DNA of 13,399 nucleotides, taken from positions 1 to 13,399 of the forward strand of contig UQCM01000075.1 in assembly GCA_900539525.1 (NCBI GenBank), read 5' to 3'. The notes under the pieces were generated by a model that was given only the letters and a program-made list of their open reading frames with translations, was not told where the DNA came from and made no database searches. The DNA comes from an uncultured Blautia sp. (GTDB lineage: Bacteria > Bacillota > Clostridia > Lachnospirales > Lachnospiraceae). The stretch's first letter is position 1, and each line of letters starts with the position of its first letter. A program made the translations under genes and the position numbers. This document shows, in pieces, positions 1 through 7,300 of the stretch.

Positions 1-628
1 TGTTTTTATCATTATCTTCACCACCTTCATCAATTAATTCTTTTACAAGTTTTCTTGCCTTGCTAGCATGTTTACCTTGCAATTTGCAGCTAAATACAGT
101 TATTATTTGAACTAAATCTTCAACAAGTTCTTGTTGTTCTGATTTTTCAGTATTATCAATTATTTCTATATCACAATTATATAAGCTTGCAATATATTCA
201 ACTAATTCAAAACCAAATCTTAATAGCCTGTCTTTGTATAAAACTACAACTTTTTCAACTTTATTTTGAGATATTCGTTTAATAACTTCTTTTAATCCTT
301 TTTTCTTATAATTGATTCCAGAACCTATATCACTTATAATCTCAAAAGGTTTTCCTTGAGAAGTTAAATACAATTCCATGTTCTCTATTTGTCGTTCCAA
401 ATCATCTCTTTGTTTATTACTTGAAACTCTACAATATCCAATAACAATTCTGCTAAGATTTGGTTTTATATTCATCACTTGATTTAATTGCTCATGCGAA
501 TAATATCTGTATCCGTTACTAGAAGTATGGTGTGGATGAAGTTTTCCGTTTTTGTCCCAATTTCGTAATGTCTGTGCTGACACTCCTAAAATTTTTGAAA
601 ATTCATTGATAGAATAGTATTTGCTCAT
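1..628 (-). CDS. tnpA: IS607-family serine recombinase TnpA (transposase), 3' end beyond window
   Basis: The reading frame starts at the ATG at 628 and runs open for 209 codons off the left edge. Residues 1-45 form a MerR-like helix-turn-helix (SINEFSKILGVSAQTLRNWD, then a GYRYYS wing), the DNA-reading part of IS607 transposases. From about residue 60 follows a serine-recombinase catalytic domain: IGYCRVSS, with the nucleophile expected at Ser69 and Arg67 beside it, and KDRLLRFGFEL with Arg134 and Arg137 as the active-site arginines. The family is usually about 200-215 residues, so little is missing. AAGGAG ends 9 nt before the start. The gene is far more AT-rich than its neighbours, which fits horizontal arrival. 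IS607 elements normally carry tnpB next, overlapping the tnpA end; that region is not in the window, so whether the element is complete cannot be judged. It catalyses excision and integration with little target specificity beyond a GG dinucleotide. Confidence 0.93.
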   Translation of the reverse strand, partial: MSKYYSINEFSKILGVSAQTLRNWDKNGKLHPHHTSSNGYRYYSHEQLNQVMNIKPNLSRIVIGYCRVSSNKQRDDLERQIENMELYLTSQGKPFEIISDIGSGINYKKKGLKEVIKRISQNKVEKVVVLYKDRLLRFGFELVEYIASLYNCDIEIIDNTEKSEQQELVEDLVQIITVFSCKLQGKHASKARKLVKELIDEGGEDNDKN

Positions 629-738
629 GATTAAAAATCTCCTTATAATGTTTATACTTTATTCTATCAACAAATGTTATAAAAGTCTACACTATTTTAT
701 AACTTTTTCTAATATAAATTTAACTGTTATAACCCCCC
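1..738 (-). mobile_element. IS607-family insertion element, tnpA-side end
   Basis: The AT-rich block ends abruptly near 733-738 in a run of six C (six G on the minus strand), after which composition returns to that of the host. IS607 recombines at a GG dinucleotide, so the junction is probably inside this G run; its exact base cannot be fixed from one side. Between tnpA and the junction lie related sites: GTTATAAAA at 676-684 and its inverted copy TTTTATAAC at 695-703, spaced by 10 bp, and a third palindromic GTTATAAC at 726-733. These are plausible TnpA binding sites at the element end. The other end is outside the window. Confidence 0.75.
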
Positions 739-764
739 CTTTTCTGCTGAAATGTAATGAGTTG

Positions 765-793
765 GGGTCAAAAGTATTTGACCCTGGCATCAT
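765..793. repeat. Short hairpin repeat, GGGTCAAA/TTTGACCC followed by TGGCATCAT
   Basis: GGGTCAAA (765-772) and TTTGACCC (777-784) form a perfect 8-bp stem around a 4-nt AGTA loop, followed by TGGCATCAT (785-793). The sequence TTTGACCCTGGCATCAT recurs at 3762-3778, where it forms the right end of the larger element at 3608-3782. This copy looks like a reduced form of that end, without its long internal hairpin. Confidence 0.75.
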
Positions 794-840
794 GTATTGA
801 CATTATTATAATCATTCCGGCAGTGATATACAAGATTACC

Positions 841-881
841 GTAACAGTTCAGAGTCCATTCGCAAAATCACCTCTGCCAGG
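841..881 (+). repeat. 41-bp dispersed repeat, copy A
   Basis: By eye, this stretch matches 13345-13385 at 36 of 41 positions, and both carry the core CAGAGTCCATTCGCAAAATC. It begins GTAACAGTTCAGA, which is also the left arm of the palindrome at 10482-10543 apart from one base. The right arm is only vaguely recognisable here (CTGAA near 883-888), so this may be a decayed copy. Confidence 0.75.
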
Positions 882-977
882 GGCTGAATTATGTTTTACT
901 GCCGTTGACGCTTCTCTCCCAAATCGTTATAATGAAATCAAAACGCTGACAGCAGGGAAGAAAGGAGCATGGAAACG

Positions 978-2579
978 ATGAGGAAATCCTTTAATATCAC
1001 CGGGGACTGTAAGCCGAATCTGCATTATATGGTGAATATTGATTCAAGGCTGGTACAGATCAAGAAAATGGTGGATAGTGGAAGCTATTTTACTATCAAC
1101 CGTGCCAGACAATATGGAAAAACCACGACGCTGAGGGCACTGAGCCGTTTTCTGACAAAGGACTACCTTGTTGCAAGTCTGGATTTCCAGATGATGAGTG
1201 CTTCCAAATTCAGGAATGAAAATACCTTTTCTGTTACATTTGCCCGGATTTTCATCGAAGCAATTGAAGCAGACAATCCTGATATCAGTCCGGAACTTAA
1301 AGATTCTTTCACAACATTTAAAAAAGATCTGCGTGAACACAAAGAAGAAATTGAACTGTATGAATTATTTCAATATCTGAGCCGCATATGTGATGTCTCT
1401 GTGAAACCGGTAGTTCTGCTCATTGATGAGGTAGACAGTGCATCCAATAATCAGGTTTTCCTGGATTTTCTGGCACAGCTTCGCGGATATTATATTAACA
1501 GGGATGTCAGAGCTACGTTTCAGTCTGTCATCCTCGCAGGCGTTTACGATGTAAAAAATATGAAGCACAAAATCCGTCCGGATGATGCACATAAGCAAAA
1601 CAGTCCGTGGAATATTGCGGTGGACTTCTCTGTAAACATGAGTTTTTCCGTTGAGGATATTGCCGGCATGCTTACTGAATATGAATCAGACGATCAGACA
1701 GGCATGAAGATCTGTGAAATTGCCGGATTGATCTATGACTATACTTCCGGTTATCCATTCCTTGTATCACATATCTGCAAACTGATCGATGAACAGATTG
1801 CCGGCAGTGATGGATATCCCGACAAAAAATCTGCATGGACAAGGGAAGGATTTCAAGCTGCCATAAAGATTCTTTTAACAGAGAATAACACTCTTTTTGA
1901 ATCCATGTTCAGGAAACTGAGTGACTATCCTGAGCTGAAGGAGATGATTTATTCCATCCTGTTTTGCGGAAAAAAAATCAGTTATAACCTGCATAATCCT
2001 GTCATTCAAATTGCATCGATGTTCGGTTTTGTGAAAAATGAGGATGGAGCTATGGTTGTGGCAAACCGGATTTTCGAAACTCTGCTCTATAACTATTTTA
2101 CCTCTGCGGAAGAACTGAACAGTCAGATTTTCTCTGCTGGAACAATGGACAGAAATCAATTCATACAAAATGGAATTTTAAACATGGAAATGATTCTTGA
2201 GAAATTCGTTTTACACTGGGGAGATTTGTATAGCTCCGAGGATGACAAATTTATCGAGGATAATGGACGAAAGCTTTTTCTTCTGTACCTGAAACCGATT
2301 ATCAATGGTACGGGTAACTATTACATTGAAGCCCGTACCAGGGACAACCGGCGCACTGACGTAATCGTTGATTATCGTGGAAAGCAGTATATCATTGAGC
2401 TGAAGATCTGGCACGGCAATGCCTACAATATACGAGGTGAAAAGCAGCTTTCCGATTATCTGGATTACTATCATTTACAAAAGGGCTATATGCTCAGTTT
2501 CAACTTCAACAAAAACAAACAGCCCGGGGTAAAAGAAATACGTATGGACAATAAGATATTAGTAGAAGCAGTGGTGTGA
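978..2579 (+). CDS. AAA ATPase with C-terminal PD-(D/E)XK nuclease-like domain
   Basis: A 533-residue cytoplasmic protein of unknown biological role. The N-terminal half is a P-loop ATPase of the AAA-like type (Pfam AAA_35 or a relative): a Walker A variant NRARQYGKTT near residue 45, Walker B VVLLIDEVD near residue 150, and a likely sensor strand SVILAGVYD near residue 185. The last 100 residues resemble PD-(D/E)XK nucleases (PDDEXK_9/DUF1703 type): RRTDVIVDY, then IIELKIW, giving a D...ExK catalytic set. Proteins of this build are common, often multicopy, in gut Firmicutes and Bacteroidetes; roles in defence or mobile DNA have been supposed but I know of no firm assignment. An ATG at 969 also opens this frame but lies 1 nt after AGGAG; the ATG at 978 is 10 nt away and gives the familiar MRKSFN-like start, so I chose it. 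It stands alone on the + strand between repeats. Confidence 0.85.
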   Translation: MRKSFNITGDCKPNLHYMVNIDSRLVQIKKMVDSGSYFTINRARQYGKTTTLRALSRFLTKDYLVASLDFQMMSASKFRNENTFSVTFARIFIEAIEADNPDISPELKDSFTTFKKDLREHKEEIELYELFQYLSRICDVSVKPVVLLIDEVDSASNNQVFLDFLAQLRGYYINRDVRATFQSVILAGVYDVKNMKHKIRPDDAHKQNSPWNIAVDFSVNMSFSVEDIAGMLTEYESDDQTGMKICEIAGLIYDYTSGYPFLVSHICKLIDEQIAGSDGYPDKKSAWTREGFQAAIKILLTENNTLFESMFRKLSDYPELKEMIYSILFCGKKISYNLHNPVIQIASMFGFVKNEDGAMVVANRIFETLLYNYFTSAEELNSQIFSAGTMDRNQFIQNGILNMEMILEKFVLHWGDLYSSEDDKFIEDNGRKLFLLYLKPIINGTGNYYIEARTRDNRRTDVIVDYRGKQYIIELKIWHGNAYNIRGEKQLSDYLDYYHLQKGYMLSFNFNKNKQPGVKEIRMDNKILVEAVV

Positions 2580-2610
2580 AAAATTTACCCGGAAAGTCCC
2601 CCCATCCTTA

Positions 2611-2637
2611 GTTACTGATCACGGAGTGATCAGTAAC
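2611..2637. repeat. Perfect 12-bp palindrome with 3-nt loop
   Basis: GTTACTGATCAC (2611-2622) and GTGATCAGTAAC (2626-2637) enclose GGA. It lies between convergent genes, 32 bp past the ATPase stop codon. No T run follows on either strand, so it is not a textbook intrinsic terminator, although it could stabilise mRNA 3' ends from either side. It is directly followed by TCGCTTCGCG, a motif echoed in the loop of the palindrome at 2696-2734. Confidence 0.75.
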
Positions 2638-2654
2638 TCGCTTCGCGATGCACA

Positions 2655-2679
2655 GATATGATGCATTCTGCATCATATC
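2655..2679. repeat. Perfect 11-bp palindrome with 3-nt loop
   Basis: GATATGATGCA (2655-2665) and TGCATCATATC (2669-2679) enclose TTC. The arms contain ATGATGC/GCATCAT, which resembles the ends of the element at 3608-3782. It sits 17 bp from the preceding palindrome and 16 bp from the next. Confidence 0.7.
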
Positions 2680-2695
2680 GCGCTGCTACTCTCGG

Positions 2696-2734
2696 GTTTT
2701 CTGTGACTTTCGCTTCGCTACACTCACAGAAAAC
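2696..2734 (-). repeat. Palindrome with 11-bp arms and GTAGCG-containing loop
   Basis: On the minus strand, GTTTTCTGTGA and TCACAGAAAAC flank a 17-nt loop containing GTAGCGAAGCGAAA. The loop resembles that of the hairpin at 3620-3657 (GCGTAGCGCGGA), while the arms of the two are unrelated. The last three bases of the first arm supply the stop codon of the purine nucleoside phosphorylase gene. Confidence 0.75.
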
Positions 2735-3584
2735 ACCTCGAATTGGCTGACGTGTGAATAGTAACCATCCTTACAATGGACTCCGTGATCAGCTTTTTAA
2801 ACAGCGGAGCGACCCTGTCTGCCGTTTCCTGCACCTCGGTGTGGGACAGAGGGGCATCCTGCATGCCACAGCCCAGATTGGAGATACAGGAGATCCCGCA
2901 GATCTTCATTCCCATATGGTTTGCTGCGATCGCTTCGCAGGCTGTACTCATCCCCACGGCATCGCCGCCCAGGATCCGGCACATCTTCACTTCCGCAGGC
3001 GTCTCAAAGTTCGGTCCCGTGAGCTGCACGTAAACACCTTCCCGCAATGGAATGGAAAGGCTGCCTGCTGCCTCCCGGATCACCCGCTGCAGATCCCGGT
3101 CATAGATTTCGCTCATATCGCAGAACCTGGGACCCAGCTCATCTATATTGGGTCCGATCAGCGGTGACGGGACAAAGTTGGCGATCTGATCGGTGATCAT
3201 CATAAAATCACCGGGTTTAAAGCCGTCATTCAATCCTCCTGCCGCATTGGTAAGAAACAGGATCCTGGCTCCCATCAGCTTCATAAGCCTTGTCGGCAGC
3301 ACCACATCTTCCATGGGATATCCCTCATAATAATGGACTCTCCCCTGCATGATCACCACAGGCACCTTTCCCACATATCCGAAAAGGAACCTTCCCTTAT
3401 GCCCCGGAACCGTGGACACGGGGAAGCCTTCGATCTCGTGATAGTCCAGGACAGCCTCCAGCCGGATACTCTCCCCGTAATCACCCAGACCCGATCCCAG
3501 CACAAGTGCCACCTCCGGTTTAAAATCAATCTTTGCACGAAAGCTTTCATAGCATCTTAACAGTTTTTCATATACCGGATTCAT
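2724..3584 (-). CDS. punA: Purine nucleoside phosphorylase (PNP-I, trimeric type)
   Basis: This cytoplasmic enzyme cleaves purine ribo- or deoxyribonucleosides with phosphate to the free base and (deoxy)ribose-1-phosphate, for purine salvage. Family motifs in order: LGSGLG (29-34) and VPGHKG (59-64) for phosphate, QGRVHYYEGY (80-89), LTNAAGG (111-117), GPNFETPAE (190-198, with the base-binding Glu), GMST (211-214) and ISNLGCG (234-240). The length is 286 residues, against about 270-290 in the family. AAAGGGG lies 8 nt before the ATG. The C-terminal tail ends SRCFL, and these codons plus the TGA lie at and inside a palindromic repeat arm, so the natural end may have been replaced by repeat sequence. 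It lies downstream of the Rrf2 gene, separated by a 175-bp repeat element; whether it has its own promoter is unclear. The symbol could equally be pnp or pupG; substrate preference cannot be read from the sequence. Confidence 0.95.
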   Translation of the reverse strand: MNPVYEKLLRCYESFRAKIDFKPEVALVLGSGLGDYGESIRLEAVLDYHEIEGFPVSTVPGHKGRFLFGYVGKVPVVIMQGRVHYYEGYPMEDVVLPTRLMKLMGARILFLTNAAGGLNDGFKPGDFMMITDQIANFVPSPLIGPNIDELGPRFCDMSEIYDRDLQRVIREAAGSLSIPLREGVYVQLTGPNFETPAEVKMCRILGGDAVGMSTACEAIAANHMGMKICGISCISNLGCGMQDAPLSHTEVQETADRVAPLFKKLITESIVRMVTIHTSANSRCFL

Positions 3585-3607
3585 TCCGCCATCCCCTTTC
3601 CTTAAAA

Positions 3608-3782
3608 TTAAATGATGCCTTCGGATTTTTCCGCGCTACGCGCTCCCAAAATCCGAAAAACATTCGAAATCCGCTCATTTTTCTTCGAAAAATGGCTACT
3701 TTCTCATGTTTAGCGGGTCCCAAAGTCATGATTCTTCATGCAAGCATGAAAATCATGACCTTTTGACCCTGGCATCATTAAA
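3608..3782. mobile_element. MITE-like 175-bp element with 12-bp terminal inverted repeats
   Basis: TTAAATGATGCC (3608-3619) is matched at the other end by GGCATCATTAAA (3771-3782), with 11 of 12 positions complementary. Inside are three hairpins: TTCGGATTTT/AAAATCCGAA (3620-3629 with 3648-3657, loop containing CGCGCTACGCG), CATTTTT/AAAAATG (3676-3682 with 3688-3694), and a long interrupted stem from GGGTC at 3715-3719 to GACCC at 3765-3769, built on TCATGATT (3726-3733), TTCATGC (3735-3741) and their complements. There is no coding capacity. It fills the space between the Rrf2 and phosphorylase genes, and its right end supplies the Rrf2 stop codon. It could be a small non-autonomous transposon or a mosaic of REP-like hairpins. 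No target duplication could be established by eye. Confidence 0.6.
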
Positions 3783-4224
3783 TGTAATACATATCCTGTC
3801 CATACTCATGATAAGACTGACAGGACCTTGCCAGGTCCGCCAGTGTAATGCTTTTTAACAGACTGTCCAGGCTGTCATTCACCTGATCGATCAGTGTCTT
3901 CTGTATGGCCTCCGAGATCCCCCTGCGTTCTCCGGCCGGCTCCAGGGCTTCCTCCTCGATCAGATAACTGCCGTCCAGTGCCTTTAAGATTTCTGATACT
4001 GTGATCTCCTCCGGACCGCGTGCCAGAAGATAGCCTCCCTGTGCCCCCTTGATGCTCTTTACCAGTCCGTTCTTTCGAAGTGCTGCAAATACCTGTTCCA
4101 GATACTGCGGTGATATATGATTTCTTTCGGCGATCAGATTCAGAGCCACCGGCGCATTCTCAGAGCTTACCGCCAGATCGATCAGTGCCCGGAGCCCATA
4201 CCTGCTTTTTTTTGAAAAATTCAT
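3778..4224 (-). CDS. Rrf2-family transcriptional regulator, CymR-like, without iron-sulfur ligands
   Basis: A 148-residue DNA-binding regulator. The N-terminal winged helix is typical of the family: MNFSKKSRYGLRALIDLA, the recognition region ISPQYLEQVFAALRKNGLV (38-54) and the wing KGAQGGYLLARG (59-70). A dimerisation helix follows (about 105-133). The cysteine triplet that holds the [2Fe-2S] cluster in IscR and NsrR is absent; the only cysteine is Cys135 near the C terminus. It is thus closer to CymR-type Rrf2 proteins, which control cysteine and sulfur metabolism through protein partners; the target here is unknown. AGGAAGGGG precedes the ATG. It has its own promoter and a dyad operator upstream, suggesting autoregulation. 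The stop codon TAA is the inner part of the right inverted repeat of the element at 3608-3782, so the C terminus may have been set by that element. Confidence 0.92.
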   Translation of the reverse strand: MNFSKKSRYGLRALIDLAVSSENAPVALNLIAERNHISPQYLEQVFAALRKNGLVKSIKGAQGGYLLARGPEEITVSEILKALDGSYLIEEEALEPAGERRGISEAIQKTLIDQVNDSLDSLLKSITLADLARSCQSYHEYGQDMYYI

Positions 4225-4259
4225 AGATGTCCCCTTCCTCTTTTTATTCCTATTATACC

Positions 4260-4310
4260 AGTATATTTACCCGATATACTCATATTAGTCCAGGAACCAC
4301 TTTTTGTCAA
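4260..4310 (-). promoter_or_regulatory. Promoter and dyad operator of the Rrf2 gene
   Basis: On the minus strand TTGACA (4310-4305) and TAATAT (4287-4282) are separated by exactly 17 bp, a good sigma-A promoter. Immediately downstream, around the expected start of transcription, lies AGTATAT (4260-4266) paired with ATATACT (4274-4280) across 7 bp, a perfect inverted repeat. This is a likely operator for repression by the Rrf2 protein itself, as is common in the family. A second -10-like TATAAT at 4257-4252 has no good -35 box. The promoter begins 14 bp past the helicase stop codon. Confidence 0.65.
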
Positions 4311-4323
4311 ACGGGTTTTTCTA

Positions 4324-7300
4324 TCACAGTTCCAAAAGGTCAAGGATCTCCTCTCTGCTCAGGCTTCCCAGCTGGCCTGTCTCACCGCCGATCACCTGCT
4401 CGGCAAGATTTTTCTTTGTCTCCTGGAGGTTCTGGATCTTTTCTTCAATTGTGTTTTTCGCGATTAACTTGTAAACGGTTACCTTCTTCGTCTGTCCGAT
4501 GCGGTGTGCGCGGTCCGTGGCCTGGTTCTGCACGGCCAGATTCCACCATGGATCATAGTGAATCACCACATCCGCTCCTGTGAGGTTCAGCCCCACACCT
4601 CCGGCTTTCAGAGAGATCAGGAAAACCGGCGTATCTCCCTCGTTGAATTCCTTGACCATCTGAAGGCGTTTTTCTTTGGAGGTACTTCCTGTAATGGTAT
4701 AATAGGAAATTCCCTCCTTATCCAGATCCTGCTTCAGGATCTCCAGCATAGAGGTAAACTGCGAAAATACCAGCATCCGGTGGCCGCCGTCTATGGCGCT
4801 CTGGATCAGCTGCATGCATGCCTCCCGTTTTGCCCCGTCACCTTTGTAGTTTTCAAAACACAGGGAAGGATCACAGCAGATCTGGCGCAGCCTGGTCAAT
4901 TGTGCAAGGATCACCAGCTTATTCTTGTTAAAATCCTCCTGATTCTGACGCGCGATCATCTCTCTCATCTTGACCACCTGCGCATCATACAGCTTCTGCT
5001 GGGTATCTTCCAGTCTCACATAACGGCTTTCCTCCAGCTTCTCCGGAAGATCCTTGAGCACATCCTCCTTCAGCCTGCGCAGGATGAACGGTCCCGACAT
5101 CTTCTGCAGGCGCTTCATCGCATTTTCATCCTCACTTTTCACGATCGGTGTTTCGATCTCCCGTTTGAAAACATCATAGCTGTATAAAAATCCGGGCATC
5201 AGATAATCAAAAATACTCCACAGCTCACTCAGCCTGTTCTCAATGGGCGTTCCTGTCAGGGCGAACCGTGTCCGGCTTTTCACGATTTTTACTGCCTTCG
5301 CCGCTGCAGTTGTCTGATTTTTAATATACTGTGCCTCATCAATGATCTCATACAGAAACTGTTTGTCTTCATAACAGAGAATGTCCCGCTTCAGCAGATC
5401 ATAAGAGGTCACCAGTACGTCTGACTCCTGCCATGCCTCCAGCTTTTTCCTGCGCTCCTCCTGGTTTCCGGCAATCAGGGAAATCTTAAGCTCCGGCGCA
5501 AACCTTTCAAATTCCTCGCCCCAGTTAAAGACCAGTGAAGCCGGTGCCACCACAAGAGAGGTTCCCTCCTTTCCCTCCTGCTTTGCAGCCAGAAGGACAG
5601 CAATGATCTGCAGTGTTTTTCCAAGTCCCATATCATCCGCCAGGATCCCGCCAAAATTCCATGCTTCCAGTGTCCGCAGCCATTTGTATCCGTTCTTCTG
5701 GTACTTTCTCATGATCTTTGACAGACTTTCCGGCTCTTCGAAATCTGCATCCTTCACCGTCTTAAATCCCTTTACCACTTCCCTGAAACGGCTGTCACGG
5801 CTGCTGTAGACACTGTCGTTCTCCTCGAGCATCTTGTCCAGATACAGCGTGCGGTACATGGGAATGTGCATTTTTCCCTTAACGAACTCCTTCGGTTTGA
5901 GATGCATCGCATCCATCAGTTCTGAAAGCATCTCCAGGGAGGAATCCTCCAGATTCACAAAGGAACCATCCTTCATCCGGTAGTATTTCTTCTTTGCACG
6001 GTAACCGGCCAGAAGATCCAGAAGTTCACTCTGTGGAATATCCTCCGTGGAAATATTCAGTTCCAGAAGATCCGAGGATACGGAAACGCCTACCGATACC
6101 TTCACACGTCTGATGGTCTTATTCCCGAGGAAACGCTTTGTGCACCGCACCTCTCCAAGCTCCATCAGCTTCTCGGCCCCGGATTCCATCATCGTGTACA
6201 CCAGTTCCTCCCTGCTCCCGCAGTGAAGTTCGTCCTTTGTATAATCGATCTCCGGCAGAAGCTGAAGAGCCTGATACAGAACCTCCTCTTCCTTTGCCCC
6301 GTCACGAAACGGCTCGAGCCCTCCTGTCTCCTGCTTTCTAATCAGATCCAGCCCCGAAAAACTCTTATCCCCGTATCTTACAGATATCCTGCAGGTTACA
6401 TTCTGATCCTCCGCATCCAGATAGAAGAAAAATTCTGCTTCCGGCGGCAGGTAAGAGCGAAATCTTTCCGGCTCTGTCTCTGTCACATTTGCAATATCCT
6501 GCAGCAGAGGAAGGATTTTATAATAAAACTCTGCCATATGGTTTCTTCCCACATAGAAGGATACGGCACCGCACACTGCCAGATTTTCCAGAGGTTCTAT
6601 CTTTTCTATCATCTCTCTGTCAATCCGGTTCAGATGGTCATCTTCGATATAGTAAGCGGTATCTGTCCCATGGTACATCCCCGGCAGAATACCTGTCACC
6701 CGGACTCCGTGAAACTCCTCCTGTGCACTGCTTTTTTCCGAAGAAATACACAGAGACACTCTCGGGTTCTTCTTTGCACAGGTCAGCATCCGTTTCTTTT
6801 TCCCGTCTGCATCCTTGTCCTCATATTCAAAGGGCGTATCTCCCATCTGTCTGTAGAACTCATCCAGCCTCCACCCGGACAGATGCAGGGCGCCTCCCAC
6901 ACCCACTCTTCCATTGCCGTAATAATCCCGGGACTGTATCATCCGCTCCTGAAAGTCCTCTTCCTCACGGACCATCCGGCTGATGAGATGGATCCATTTC
7001 TTCCCTTCCTCTGTGAAATTACTGAGGCTGTGGTTGATCTGCGTACTGGACCCATAGGTAGCTGTAGCTGAATCTTTCACATTTCTGCAGAACTCACTCA
7101 GCTTCTTTATGATAAAAAGCCTTCCCTCCCCGATCTTAAAGGACAGGGACAGCTCGTCTCCCTTTCTGGTAAGTCTTGGAACCAGCTTCAGACTTTCCTC
7201 CTTTGCAAAGGTATCCGCCACGATCCTGTTTGCTCTCTTTTCCTGATAAGCACCGATCAGCATCCTGGCAGTCTTATCCGTGGCATCGGCAATATTGTGT

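Larger units (their letters stand above)
629..977. other. Intergenic stretch of 349 bp with no gene
   Basis: It holds the IS607 end (629-738), a GGGTC hairpin (765-793), one copy of a 41-bp dispersed repeat (841-881) and the ribosome-binding site of the downstream ATPase gene (AGGAG at 963-967). A 74-codon open frame starting at 757 runs through the hairpin and the repeat and resembles no known protein, so I do not call it a gene. I see no convincing sigma-A promoter for the ATPase gene. Confidence 0.7.

Noticed and set aside
757..981. 74-codon open frame on the + strand before the ATPase gene
   Set aside because: It runs across a hairpin repeat and a dispersed repeat, has no ribosome-binding site, and resembles no known protein.
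2611..2637. Palindrome read as an intrinsic terminator of the ATPase gene
   Set aside because: No T run follows the stem on either strand; it is listed as a repeat instead.
2754..3167. 137-codon + strand open frame
   Set aside because: It is antisense to the purine nucleoside phosphorylase gene, whose motifs are complete.
3778..4224. Iron-sulfur sensing IscR or NsrR
   Set aside because: The three ligand cysteines are missing; only one cysteine is present, near the C terminus.
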